Source of the DNA: Oryzomonas sp.
GTDB taxonomy: Bacteria > Desulfobacterota > Desulfuromonadia > Geobacterales > Pseudopelobacteraceae
Length of the DNA: 64,000 nucleotides
Reading direction: 5' to 3'
Assembly (NCBI GenBank): GCA_031292255.1
Contig: JARLHN010000021.1
Span: 1 to 64,000, forward strand
The translations under genes were made by a program, and so were the position numbers. Below the pieces are notes generated by a model. It was not told the origin of the DNA. It saw only the letters and a list, made by a program, of their open reading frames with translations, and ran no database searches. Every line of letters begins with the position of its first letter. Position 1 is the first letter of the stretch. Positions 16,612 through 25,935 of the stretch are shown here, piece after piece.

Positions 16612-18207
16612 TCACTTTATCCTGCGGATCGTATAGTTCAGGGAGTCGGCCACGTAGAGACCGGTGCCGTCCGTCGTGATGCCGATGGGACAATTAAATA
16701 ACGCCTGATTCGGGGATAGGGGTGTTGGTTGATTGGGACCGTTCACTGGCGCGATCGTATCCTGGGTGCCGGCTATCCTCGTAACGGGGCCGGAATACTG
16801 ACCTGTGGGATTCAGGACTATACTGAAGACGACCTGGCCGCGAGCCGGACCGCCGTAGATGACCGGCCCCCAATCGGTCACGTACAGGTTGGTTCCGTCC
16901 GTCGTAATGCCGTTCGGCCCGTTGAAGAGCGCCTTATCCCCCGTCGGGACCGATGGGGTGATGTTCGTGCCGAGGTTGCCGGGGCTGCCCGCTATCGTAG
17001 TAACTTGGCCAGTGGCGATGGATACCTTGCGGATGGTGTAGTTGCTGTTGTCCGTCACATACAGGTTGGTCCCGTCAGTGGTGATACGCAAGGGAACGTT
17101 AAAGCGCGCAGCTGTCCCTGTCGCATCAATCGAGCCGGCCGCGCCGGGAGAACCGGCCAGGGTCGTCGTATTGCCGGTAGCAATATCCACCTTTCGGATC
17201 GCATAGTTATCAGTGACGTACAGGTTTGTACCATCCGTGGTGATACCGATGGGGGCGGCGAATCGTGCCGTACCGGTTGTTACCACCACACCGGTTGCCG
17301 ACAGGGTATTCCCCGTGCCGTCAAACGAACCGGAAGCGCCAGTGCCCGACAGGGTTGCGGAAATCCACGCCCCATGATTGTCAGGAGATATCTTCTTGAT
17401 CACGTAATTGTAGGTATCCGTCACATACAGATTGGTCCCATCCGTGGTGATGTCGCTTGGATAGTTGAACGGTATGATGACTCCGCCGCTTGTCTTCAAT
17501 GTTGTGGCCGTCATGATCCCGTTTGTACCGGGCGTTAGCTTGACGATATTGTTGTTGGCGTTGTCCAGCACAAAGAATGTCGTTCCATCCATCGTGGTGA
17601 TGCCGATGGGCCTGCCGAACAGCGACGGCGGACTCTTTGCCGTGGAATAGTCGCTGAATATGTTGACTCCTGACGTACCGGTTACGCCGGCTACCGTCGA
17701 GACATTGGAAAACGGCATTGTGAGCGGCGTTCCCTGAATGGCTCCCGCCAACTTTACGTTTGTACCGTTTGCTGCTGTGATCGAATCCAGGTAGTTTTCG
17801 GCAGCCGCTTGATCGGAATACATCCGCGTGATCGTATTGTGCCCATCAGACACCAACCAGTAGTTCGATTCCTTTTGAATGCAGGTAAATTGGTACGAGG
17901 GCGTGCCGGCTACGGACAGGACCAATTGCCCGTTCGAGATGGCCCATGTCCCGTGGACGTCGGCAATTGGTGTAGGCTTTCTATTTGCTTGGCTGTCCCA
18001 TGCCGCCGATCCGCCCGAAGAGGTTTGGAAGGCGACATACCCCTTTATGGAGTTAATTGGGGTACTGTAGAGCACCTTACCGGAAACATCCGAAGGGGTC
18101 AACGCAGTTGGAGTGCTGGCGATGATGCTTGTGGACGTGCCACCCCCGCACCCGGAAATGAACATTGAAAACAATACGACTACCATCAACCACATGCTTT
18201 TCTGCAT
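16612..18207 (-). CDS. NHL-repeat beta-propeller lipoprotein
   Basis: The 531-residue precursor starts with a lipoprotein signal peptide ending in the lipobox FISGC (Cys near residue 20). The C-terminal two thirds carry at least five propeller blades with the recurring phrase ITTDGTNLYVTD...NYTIRKV, typical of NHL repeats. An N-terminal region of about 150 residues resembles a separate domain with many Ser/Thr. It should sit lipid-anchored in the periplasm or outer membrane; ligands are unknown. A clear GAGGTG site precedes the ATG. It is the last of three related genes lying between waaA and lpxK. Confidence 0.78.
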   Translation of the reverse strand: MQKSMWLMVVVLFSMFISGCGGGTSTSIIASTPTALTPSDVSGKVLYSTPINSIKGYVAFQTSSGGSAAWDSQANRKPTPIADVHGTWAISNGQLVLSVAGTPSYQFTCIQKESNYWLVSDGHNTITRMYSDQAAAENYLDSITAANGTNVKLAGAIQGTPLTMPFSNVSTVAGVTGTSGVNIFSDYSTAKSPPSLFGRPIGITTMDGTTFFVLDNANNNIVKLTPGTNGIMTATTLKTSGGVIIPFNYPSDITTDGTNLYVTDTYNYVIKKISPDNHGAWISATLSGTGASGSFDGTGNTLSATGVVVTTGTARFAAPIGITTDGTNLYVTDNYAIRKVDIATGNTTTLAGSPGAAGSIDATGTAARFNVPLRITTDGTNLYVTDNSNYTIRKVSIATGQVTTIAGSPGNLGTNITPSVPTGDKALFNGPNGITTDGTNLYVTDWGPVIYGGPARGQVVFSIVLNPTGQYSGPVTRIAGTQDTIAPVNGPNQPTPLSPNQALFNCPIGITTDGTGLYVADSLNYTIRRIK

Positions 18208-18501
18208 AGAAACACCTCATACAATCGTTTGTTAATATGTAATGTACTAATATACGCTCAATGATTAATTTTTTAACCTGAAATGGCGGTTATGCACTCA
18301 AAAGACGCCACGGCCATGCAGAAATATTTTTGCCGGTCACCTACTTACAGATGTTTGTAGAGGGTGGTGGTCTTATCCCCCTCCTGGTTCAGGAGGTGTT
18401 AGGGGTGGTCGCCTGCAACTCCTCCAATATACATCTTCACCCCCCCCGACAGCAGCGGGGCAATCAGTCTGGAATCGGAATACGCCCCATTAAATTGCCG
18501 T
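18208..18501. other. Intergenic region between two NHL lipoprotein genes
   Basis: The right-hand gene ends at 18502 and the left-hand gene starts at 18207. The AT-rich part near 18215-18285 probably holds the promoter of the 16612-18207 gene, but no single -35/-10 pair is convincing. Around 18365-18402 there is a CCCCCTCCTGGTTCAGGAGG-type palindrome related to those in the cus region. Confidence 0.4.
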
Positions 18502-19629
18502 TCACTGGGGTGGGCATCTAAGTACTTTGTTGTTCGTTGCATCTACCACGTACACATAGCCGGATGGGTCGACAGCTACCGCATTTGGCCATCCGGTCGT
18601 AGACCAAGGCCCATTTAGTGAGTTCCCGCCAGAGTCGTACTCACGGAGCATGTAATAGTAAGTATCGACCACATAGACTTTTGTGCCTGTAGGGTCGACA
18701 GCGACCCCGGACGGCGTTCCAGTTGTAGACCACTTCGTCTTATAGGTTCCGTCTGAAGCGTATTTCCAGATCATGCGTCCGCTGAAATCCGCCACGTACA
18801 CGTTGCCGGAAGCGTCGACCGCGACCCCTGACGGCACTCCGGTCGTAGACCATGACGTTATCAGGGCGCCGGAAGAATTGTATATATAAAGATAATTGTT
18901 CGCGGCATCCGTCACATAAACGTTGCCATGAGAGTCCACCGCGACCCCCGCCGGCGCTGTAGTAACAAAAGGCGTCAACGGTGTTCCCAAGGGGTTGTAT
19001 ATGTTGAGCAAGTTTTTGTCGTAATCCGTCACATAGACATTCCCGGATATATTGTCAACTGCAACTCCCCCCACAACATTGCTTGTTAAAGTCGTAGATC
19101 CCTTGCCGGCCTGAATGCCCAGGGAAGAAAATTTACGGATCAATGAAGAATTGTTGGAGAAGATGGCGGCATCTGCAACATATACATTGCTGGAAGAGTC
19201 AACCGCAACACCTACCGGGTCCACCGGTTTTACATTCGTCGACCAGATGGCGAAGATGTCTGTAGGAGTAACCTGAATGGGTATTGCGGCCGTTACTCCA
19301 CCATATGTTGCAGATATCGTTGTCGTACCCATGGTGTTCGAGATTGCCGCCCCACCGGCGCTTATGTTCATAACGCCCGTATTGGTTGAATTCCACGCCA
19401 CCAAGCTTGCCTGTACAGATTGCTGGCTTCCATCGGAATAGGTCCCCGTGACCCCGAATTGCCGTGTTGCCCCGAGAGGGATGCTTCTTGCCGCCGGGCT
19501 GACGGCAATGGATATGAGCGTTGGCGGTTGATTGGTTGGGTTGTTATTGCCGTGGCCACATCCGGAGATGAGGAGAAATATCAGTATCGGTACAAATAAC
19601 GTGATTGGGAAGAGAGGCGTTTTTGTCAT
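18502..19629 (-). CDS. Ig-like plus NHL-repeat lipoprotein
   Basis: The 375-residue precursor has a lipobox FLLISGC (Cys about 24). A bacterial Ig-like (BIG2-type) domain follows at roughly residues 38-120 (ISIAVSPAARSIPLGATRQF ... GTTTISATYGG). About six propeller blades then repeat the pattern WSTTGTPSGVAVDxSGNVYVAD. It is presumably anchored in the envelope and exposed to the periplasm or surface. AAGGGGAA precedes the ATG. It is a paralogue of the next gene upstream: both domain order and the start region (GGGGAATACCATGAC) match, indicating tandem duplication. Function unknown. Confidence 0.78.
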   Translation of the reverse strand: MTKTPLFPITLFVPILIFLLISGCGHGNNNPTNQPPTLISIAVSPAARSIPLGATRQFGVTGTYSDGSQQSVQASLVAWNSTNTGVMNISAGGAAISNTMGTTTISATYGGVTAAIPIQVTPTDIFAIWSTNVKPVDPVGVAVDSSSNVYVADAAIFSNNSSLIRKFSSLGIQAGKGSTTLTSNVVGGVAVDNISGNVYVTDYDKNLLNIYNPLGTPLTPFVTTAPAGVAVDSHGNVYVTDAANNYLYIYNSSGALITSWSTTGVPSGVAVDASGNVYVADFSGRMIWKYASDGTYKTKWSTTGTPSGVAVDPTGTKVYVVDTYYYMLREYDSGGNSLNGPWSTTGWPNAVAVDPSGYVYVVDATNNKVLRCPPQ

Positions 19630-19817
19630 GGTATTCCCCTTGAATCAATTTGAGTTCAGTACCGTAATTTCAGTAACAAAATTATTCCGATTTGTTTTGC
19701 TCATTGCATCAGCCCGCTACTCCGGGAAGTTGTTGAGATAGTGATTTTTGCAAAAAACGCTCTGTTGCCGAGTTGAGCGCTCCGCCCCAATTCGGGTAGA
19801 TAACAACACCGCGGACA

Positions 19818-20960
19818 TCATGGGGACTGATTGTATTTGTACAGCAAATTGTGAAACAAATCCGTCACATACACATTGCCGGCAGTGTCGAGCGCCACCC
19901 CGTATGGATTATACCCCGCTGGTGGAAAGAGTGTCGTAGCGAAATTCCCGAACGTGTCGTACTTGCGAATCGTCTCGCCGAGATAATCGGTTACGTACAC
20001 ATAGTTGGAATGGTCTACCGCCACACCGTATGCATAATCGGTCGTAGACCACGACGCTGTCTGGGTTCCGGATCCGTCGGAGCTGTACTTACGGAGAAGG
20101 CTGTTGGTGATATCGGTCACATACACATTGCCGGAATAATCGACCGCGACCCCGGACGGTGTCCCGGTCGTAGACCAAGACGTAATAAACGTTCCATTCG
20201 CGTCATACTTGCACAACATCTTGTCAAGAGAATCCGCCACATACACATACACCGTGCCGGAGGAATAATCGACCGCGACTCCGGATGGAGTTCCCGTCGT
20301 TGACCAAGAGGTACTCTGGGTTCCCGAAGCGTTAAATTTGCGCACCAGATTGTTCGAAATATCGATCACATACAAATTATTGAGAGGATCAATCGCCACC
20401 CCGTCCGGTGCCCCGACCGTAGGCCAGGATGCAATGGGAGTCCCGACAGAGTTATATACATGCAGCATATTGTTCGTGGAATCAGTTACGAAAACATTAC
20501 CGGAGCTGGAGACATTTTGGAAAGAAGCGACCGCAACCCCGGTCGGGCTCCCGGTAGTAAACCAGGAAGTAGCCCCATTGATCACGCCTTGGGGGATAAC
20601 CGTAAGAAGGGTTGAACCCGGTACTCCATTCAACGCCACAGATATCTTCGACGTTTTTCCAACTGAAGCAGGATCGGTGGATACCGAGAGCACGCCTGCG
20701 GCGGTTATCGTGGCAACAGTCGTATCCGATGATCTCCATGTTACGGAGCTTGTCAGGTCACTGGAGCTTCCATCGGAGTAAAACCCCGTGGCATTGAATT
20801 GCTGCGTTGCCCCGACAGGAAGCGTCGGCATGTTCGGGGAAATGGATATGGCCGTCAGTGTCGCCCCGGTGCCACCAGAACCGCCGCATCCGGCAACGAG
20901 AAGAAGCATCAGAACTGATACAAGTAGTGCCATCGGGTAACGTAGTGATCTTCCGGTCAT
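19818..20960 (-). CDS. Ig-like plus NHL-repeat lipoprotein (paralogue)
   Basis: The 380-residue precursor has a lipobox LLLVAGC (Cys about 25) followed by glycine/serine and a BIG2-type Ig domain (ISISPNMPTLPVGATQQFNA). Propeller blades then repeat SWSTTGTPSGVAVDYSGNVYVTD with only small changes. The strong similarity between blades points to recent blade duplication or gene conversion. Ribosome site AAGGGGAA. It is first of the three lipoprotein genes in transcription order, so its upstream gap (20961-21292) may carry their promoter. No enzymatic motif is visible. Confidence 0.78.
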   Translation of the reverse strand: MTGRSLRYPMALLVSVLMLLLVAGCGGSGGTGATLTAISISPNMPTLPVGATQQFNATGFYSDGSSSDLTSSVTWRSSDTTVATITAAGVLSVSTDPASVGKTSKISVALNGVPGSTLLTVIPQGVINGATSWFTTGSPTGVAVASFQNVSSSGNVFVTDSTNNMLHVYNSVGTPIASWPTVGAPDGVAIDPLNNLYVIDISNNLVRKFNASGTQSTSWSTTGTPSGVAVDYSSGTVYVYVADSLDKMLCKYDANGTFITSWSTTGTPSGVAVDYSGNVYVTDITNSLLRKYSSDGSGTQTASWSTTDYAYGVAVDHSNYVYVTDYLGETIRKYDTFGNFATTLFPPAGYNPYGVALDTAGNVYVTDLFHNLLYKYNQSP

Positions 20961-21292
20961 GGTATTTCCCCTTATCCTGTCCTAAACTTAGAATACCAAT
21001 TGGTTACAGTTTTCAAATCGCATCTATGCAGCCGAACCGAGAAATCTTCACCAATACGCCTGACACCACGTACCTGTAGAAAACCATCCCATCCGGCATC
21101 CGGTTTTTCCGTTTGATCTTACTACAAGACCGCCCAACGGCGCATTCCATTTTTTGAAACATGCCTTGTCTATTGCCATCTTTGGCCGGCCCCACATCTA
21201 GTTCCGATAGCCCGTTATTTACGTTCAACGTCAGCATTGTTCGATTAGCTAAGTGCCTAAAGGTAAAATCCCTGCCTTATCCCCTCACCCCT
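20961..21292. other. Intergenic region downstream of waaA
   Basis: This 332-bp spacer lies between the waaA stop and the first NHL lipoprotein gene. I see no gene, no strong terminator and no repeat of the families found elsewhere in the window. It should contain the lipoprotein promoter, but I cannot place it. Confidence 0.3.
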
Positions 21293-22582
21293 TCATATAT
21301 ACTCGGCGATGACCGCCATGTGCCGCCCGGTGGCCCCGCCGTTTTCCCGTACCATGGCCAGCCCGTTCGCCCCCATTTCCCGACGCTGCCGGTTGTCTTC
21401 GATCATGCCGCGGCAGGCCGCGGTCAGGCCGGCAGGGTCAGCCACCTGGATGCCGGCCCGGCATTTCAGGACCAGCGTTGCAATCTCCCTGAAATTGGCC
21501 ATGTGGGGGCCGAAGATGGACGGTATCCCCAGGGAGGCCGGTTCCAGGAGGTTATGGCCACCGGTCGCCACCAGACTGCCCCCCACGAAGGCCAGGTCCG
21601 ACAGGGCGTAGATATCCGTCAACTCCCCCACGGTGTCCACCAGCAACACTGCGCCGCCGGAAAACAATGGGTTCGCTGCCGTACCCAGGGCCGTACGCCG
21701 CCGGAACGGCAGGCCCACCTTTTCCAGCAGGCCGGCGACCTGGACGGCCCGCTCGGGATGACGCGGCACCAGGACCAGCATGAGCGAATCATGGACCGCC
21801 AGGAGTTCCCGGAAAGCCGCCAGGACCAGCTCTTCCTCGCCGGGATGGGTGCTGGCGGCCGTGATGACGGCCATCTCTCCGGGGATGGCATACCGTATCC
21901 GCAGGGCCGCCCGTTCTGCCGGCGTCACGTGGCGGCAGGGGATGTCGTACTTGAGGTTGCCCGTCGCCAGCACCTTCTCCGCCGGGGCACCGATGGCGAT
22001 GATCCGTTCCCGGTCAACATCGGTCTGCATGCACAGGCGGGAGCAGAATTCCAGGGCGTGACGGAAGAACCAGGCAAACCGCAGGTAGCGGCCATAGGAG
22101 CGGTCCGAGATACGGCCGTTGGCCAGGACCACCGGGATGCCGCGGCGGGCGGCCTCCCGGTTGAAGTTGGGCCAGATCTCGGTCTCCATGATGATGACCA
22201 ACGCCGGCTTGATGGCGTCCAGGGTGCGGCGTACGGCGGGCAAAAAGTCAAAGGGGAAATAGATGCACAAATCTTTTTCCGGGAAACCGGAGGCAACCCC
22301 ACGGCCGGTTTCGGTGGTGTTTGAGACCACGATGCAATGGCCGGGATAGCGAAGGCGCAGCGCCTTGAGCAGGGGCCGGGCGGCAATGGATTCGCCCACC
22401 GAGACGGCATGCAGCCAGATCACCGGGCGGTTGGCGATGGCGGCGAGCCCGGCAGAGGGGATATGTCCGAAACGCTCGCCCAGGGCTGCCGGCCGGCCGC
22501 GGCTGATCGAGCGGTACAGGTGGTAGAGGAGCGCCGGCACGAACAGCATTAGGGACAGTATGTTGTAGGCCGCGTAGAACAT
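21293..22582 (-). CDS. waaA: Kdo transferase (3-deoxy-D-manno-octulosonic acid transferase)
   Basis: The 429-residue GT30 enzyme has an N-terminal membrane anchor (NILSLMLFVPALLYHLY). GERFGHIP near residue 35 and WLHAVSVGESIAARPLL near 60 contain the catalytic Glu region. The C-terminal donor domain has FVGGSLVATGGHNLLEPASLGIPSIFGP. It adds Kdo to the lipid A precursor at the inner membrane. ATG 22582 is chosen because the family begins MFYxxYN; the 22624 start would overlap the upstream phosphatase gene. It lies 7 bp after the PAP2 gene and is last of the lpxB-msbA-lpxL-PAP2-waaA run. Confidence 0.9.
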   Translation of the reverse strand: MFYAAYNILSLMLFVPALLYHLYRSISRGRPAALGERFGHIPSAGLAAIANRPVIWLHAVSVGESIAARPLLKALRLRYPGHCIVVSNTTETGRGVASGFPEKDLCIYFPFDFLPAVRRTLDAIKPALVIIMETEIWPNFNREAARRGIPVVLANGRISDRSYGRYLRFAWFFRHALEFCSRLCMQTDVDRERIIAIGAPAEKVLATGNLKYDIPCRHVTPAERAALRIRYAIPGEMAVITAASTHPGEEELVLAAFRELLAVHDSLMLVLVPRHPERAVQVAGLLEKVGLPFRRRTALGTAANPLFSGGAVLLVDTVGELTDIYALSDLAFVGGSLVATGGHNLLEPASLGIPSIFGPHMANFREIATLVLKCRAGIQVADPAGLTAACRGMIEDNRQRREMGANGLAMVRENGGATGRHMAVIAEYI

Positions 22583-22589
22583 GGGAAAT

Positions 22590-23276
22590 TCAGGCCCCGC
22601 CGTTGGGAGCCGGCTCCCGGTCAAACCTCATCAGGTAGTAGAGCGCCACAGCCGTGAGATGTACGCACCCCCACGCCCAGAGGACGTCACTGACGAAGTG
22701 GGCACCTTGGGCAAGGCGGGCCACCCCCATAATAAGCCCATAGATCATGCCCCACGTGAATATCCGGGCAGCGATCCGCGGTGAGCGGCGGCGCAGGGCG
22801 AAAAACGGCATGGCCAGGTAGAAGGCCGAAGCACCGTGTCCGGAGGGAAACGAGTTTCCCTTGCCCGCCACCCCCCTTTCCCATGGATGGTGAAACGTCT
22901 TTGTGCCCCCGAACTGGGTAATGTCGCGCGGGCGCGGACGCCCCCAATGATCCTTGAAGGCCGTATTGACCAGCAAACCGGGCCCCAGCATCAGTAAGAT
23001 CACCATAAATATCGCGCTCTTTCTGTATGACGCCAAGCCGGGTTTGAAGTATCCTGCCGCGAACAGCGCCAAGGCAGCATATCCCAGGAGATAGGAGGGA
23101 TAAAAACCGTACTGGTAGAGAAAATGCCACGGCTGTGCGTCTCCCACCGGCCATGCCCCATCGATATGGAAAAACGCGGAGACCTTCAGATCGGCCCCGG
23201 TTACGGCGATGAGCAGCGTCCCCACGAAAAGCACCGCAATCGGCACCCCGAAATCCATAAGTTTTCTGTTCAGCAT
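22590..23276 (-). CDS. PAP2-family lipid phosphatase (possibly lipid A phosphatase)
   Basis: The 228-residue membrane protein has about six hydrophobic segments and all three PAP2 phosphatase motifs: KDHWGRPRPRD near residue 107, PSGHGA near 145 and RLAQGAHFVSD near 188. The active site would face the periplasm. Enzymes of this type remove phosphate from lipid A (LpxE/LpxF), undecaprenyl-PP or phosphatidate. Its place between lpxL and waaA, with a 7-bp overlap with lpxL, makes a lipid A substrate the best guess. A dephosphorylated lipid A would lower the net negative charge of the outer membrane. Confidence 0.82.
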   Translation of the reverse strand: MLNRKLMDFGVPIAVLFVGTLLIAVTGADLKVSAFFHIDGAWPVGDAQPWHFLYQYGFYPSYLLGYAALALFAAGYFKPGLASYRKSAIFMVILLMLGPGLLVNTAFKDHWGRPRPRDITQFGGTKTFHHPWERGVAGKGNSFPSGHGASAFYLAMPFFALRRRSPRIAARIFTWGMIYGLIMGVARLAQGAHFVSDVLWAWGCVHLTAVALYYLMRFDREPAPNGGA

Positions 23277-24187
23277 GACGGCTCCCCGGCTCGCTTCCAG
23301 CGGCGATGCACCCAGTACCAGTCCGCCGGGTGGGCGACAGTGAAATTCTCCACATAGCGAGACAAGGCCTGGACGTCGCGCTGGATGCCCTGCTCGGACG
23401 TGTCGCTGCCAAGTTCGTATTCGGGATGCAGGGTGATGACGTTTGTTGCGCCTTCACGGTGGATGGATGCCGGAACCAGGGCCGCCCCGGTCTTCCGGCC
23501 GATGATGACCGGCGCCTTGCTGGCCCAGGCCTTTCTGCCGAGGACATCGATCAGCACCCCGTCCTCGGGAAAGACGGCCTGGTCCGCCAGGATGCCGATA
23601 ACGCCGCCTCCTTTCAACACGCCGAGCATCGTTTTCAGGCCACCCTGTTTGTAAATGATCCTGTTATTGTAATGCAGCCGCATTTTTTCCACCATGGTGT
23701 TGAGGTAGGGGTTGTCCTGACGGCGCGCTACGACCGCTATGGGTTCATTGTGCGCATGCGAGAATGCCAGGGCCAATAGTTCCCAGTTACCGCAGTGTCC
23801 TGTCACAAAGATGACCCCTTTGTGCCGCTGCCGGGCGCGCTCGAAATTTTCGTACCCTCTGAATTCGACGTTTTTTAGTATGGCTTCTCCCCTGCCGTGA
23901 TACAGCCGGCAGGTCTCAAGCAGCGATAACCCCAGATGCCGGAACAGCTCACGTGCAATCTCCTCAGGCGTTTCCAGGGGGAACGTCCAGTCGGGGCGCC
24001 TTTTCATGTAGGGGAGTGCCTGGCGAATATTCTCGATGGCGATGCGGCACCGTTTGGGCAACAGCAGGGCAATGAGACCGCCGACTACCTTTCCGGTGGC
24101 GTTCATGGCCACTGCGGGGACAGCTGCCGCCCCCAGAGAAAAAAGATAGAACAGAGCGGCCTGAGCAGACCAGAGGAGGCGTTTCAT
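23270..24187 (-). CDS. lpxL: Kdo-dependent lipid A acyltransferase
   Basis: The 305-residue protein belongs to the LpxL/HtrB/LpxM family. It has an N-terminal membrane anchor (AALFYLFSLGAAAVPAVAM) and the catalytic HX4E motif VTGHCGNWE near residue 135. GVIGILADQ near 195 is another conserved family segment. It transfers a secondary acyl chain to Kdo2-lipid IVA at the cytoplasmic face. LpxL and LpxM cannot be told apart safely from sequence alone. The ATG overlaps the msbA stop (ATGA), and its own stop overlaps the PAP2 start, so these genes are tightly coupled. Confidence 0.85.
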   Translation of the reverse strand: MKRLLWSAQAALFYLFSLGAAAVPAVAMNATGKVVGGLIALLLPKRCRIAIENIRQALPYMKRRPDWTFPLETPEEIARELFRHLGLSLLETCRLYHGRGEAILKNVEFRGYENFERARQRHKGVIFVTGHCGNWELLALAFSHAHNEPIAVVARRQDNPYLNTMVEKMRLHYNNRIIYKQGGLKTMLGVLKGGGVIGILADQAVFPEDGVLIDVLGRKAWASKAPVIIGRKTGAALVPASIHREGATNVITLHPEYELGSDTSEQGIQRDVQALSRYVENFTVAHPADWYWVHRRWKRAGEPSC

Positions 24188-25935
24188 GGCTCGTCGCTGG
24201 GGTCACCGGCGCTGCGATCGCTGAATTGCAGGGAGTGGAGCCGGCTGTAGAGACTGCTGTTCTTCAACAGGTCGTCATTGGAACCGCTTTCAACAATACG
24301 GCCCTGTTCAAGGACAATGATGGTATCGGCATGCAGTACGGTGGAGAGACGGTGGGCAATGACAAAAGTGGTGCGGTTGATCATCAGGTTGTCCAGGGCC
24401 TTTTGCACCATCTTTTCGCTTTCCGTGTCCAGGGCGCTGGTGGCCTCGTCCAGTATCAGGATCGGCGCATTTTTGAGAATCGCCCGCGCGATGCAGATGC
24501 GCTGGCGTTGCCCGCCGGACAGCCGCAGCCCCCGGTCGCCGATGTTGGTGTCGTACCCATGGGGCAACTGCTGGATGAAATCATCGGCAAAGGCCGCCTT
24601 GGCCGCCTCCACCACCTCTTCCTGGGTGGCGCCCGGTTTCCCGTAACGGATATTGTTGGCGATGCTTTCGTTGAACAGGGTGGTTTCCTGGTCCACCAGG
24701 GCAATCTGGGAAACCAGAGATGCAACGGTTACGTCGCGGATGTCGCGGCCGTCGATGAAGATGGCGCCTTCGCTTACATCGTAGAAACGGGGGATCAGGG
24801 AGACCAGGGTCGTCTTCCCGCCGCCCGAGGGACCCACCAGTGCGACCATGCGGCTGCTTTCCGCGACCAGGGAAATGTTCCTGAGCACCGGTTCGCCGCC
24901 GTAATTGAAGGATACGTTGCGAAACTCGACCCGGCCGGATGAACGTTCCATGTCCACCGCACCTGGTCTATCGACGATAGCCCGGCGCTCGTCCAGGAGA
25001 TGAAAGACGCGATCCGCCGCGCCGGCCGAGCGCTGCACTACATTGTACGACGATTGCAGCTTTTTGATCGGGGTGAATACCATGACCATTGCGGCAATGA
25101 ACGAGAAGAATTCCGAGGGTGTCATGCGGCCCGACATGACCTGGCTGCCGCCGAAGTAGACCACCCCGGCCACCCCCAGGGAGATGATGGACTCGGAAAC
25201 CGGCATGGCCAGGGATTCATATTTTATATACCGGCGGATCTGGCGGAAAAACTCCAGGTTGGTCGCCTGAAAGCCGGCAATGGTCTGGTTTTCCAGACCA
25301 AAGGCCTTGATGACCTTGACGCCGGAAAAGGTCTCCTGAAGAACGGCTGTCAGGCCGCCCATGACGTTGAGGCTCCGGCCGGAGGCATTCTTGATCTTCT
25401 TGCCGATCAGTTTGGCGGGATAGGCCGTGGCCGGAATCACCACGAACGAGATGATCGCCAGCGCCCAGTTGCGATAGAAGATGACCCCCATGAGCGAAAC
25501 AGCGGAGATCAGGTCGCGGAACAGCCCGGTGACCACCTGCCCGATCCCCTCCTGCATCTGGGAAATATCGTTGGTCATGTGCGACATTAGTTCACCGGTG
25601 GACTGGCGGTTGAAAAAGGCCATATCCTGGCGGAGCGTGTTTGCATAGAGGGTATTGCGGATATCCTGGATCGCCTTCTGGCCGGCCAGCTTGATGGTAG
25701 TATCGTAGGTAAAGCGGGCAAAACCCCTGACCACGAACAGGATGACGATCCCGACCGGCACGAGCAGGAAGATGCCGGTATCCTTGCCGGCGAAGATCTT
25801 CTTCAAAACCGGTTCGACCAGATAGGCGAAAGCGCCGTCCATGCCTCCCACGATTGCCGAGCAGAGCGCAGAGATGAGCAACAGCCCCCAATAGGGCTTG
25901 AAAAATCCGAGGGAACGTTCCAGTGTTGATTTCAT
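24184..25935 (-). CDS. msbA: lipid A flippase, ABC transporter
   Basis: The 583-residue half-transporter has an N-terminal six-helix exporter domain (residues 15-310). The C-terminal nucleotide-binding domain has Walker A GPSGGGKTTL near 370, the Q-loop region, signature LSGGQRQRICIARA near 475 and Walker B ILILDEATSALD near 497. It works as a homodimer to flip core-lipid A from the cytoplasmic to the periplasmic leaflet. The start overlaps the lpxB stop (ATGA) and the stop overlaps lpxL. The position directly after lpxB supports MsbA rather than a drug exporter. Confidence 0.9.
   Translation of the reverse strand: MKSTLERSLGFFKPYWGLLLISALCSAIVGGMDGAFAYLVEPVLKKIFAGKDTGIFLLVPVGIVILFVVRGFARFTYDTTIKLAGQKAIQDIRNTLYANTLRQDMAFFNRQSTGELMSHMTNDISQMQEGIGQVVTGLFRDLISAVSLMGVIFYRNWALAIISFVVIPATAYPAKLIGKKIKNASGRSLNVMGGLTAVLQETFSGVKVIKAFGLENQTIAGFQATNLEFFRQIRRYIKYESLAMPVSESIISLGVAGVVYFGGSQVMSGRMTPSEFFSFIAAMVMVFTPIKKLQSSYNVVQRSAGAADRVFHLLDERRAIVDRPGAVDMERSSGRVEFRNVSFNYGGEPVLRNISLVAESSRMVALVGPSGGGKTTLVSLIPRFYDVSEGAIFIDGRDIRDVTVASLVSQIALVDQETTLFNESIANNIRYGKPGATQEEVVEAAKAAFADDFIQQLPHGYDTNIGDRGLRLSGGQRQRICIARAILKNAPILILDEATSALDTESEKMVQKALDNLMINRTTFVIAHRLSTVLHADTIIVLEQGRIVESGSNDDLLKNSSLYSRLHSLQFSDRSAGDPSDEP

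Noticed and set aside
16700..20800. CRISPR-like direct repeats on the plus strand
   Set aside because: The repeats are in frame and encode NHL propeller blades (GVAVDxSGNVYVTD). Spacing varies and the spacers are coding.
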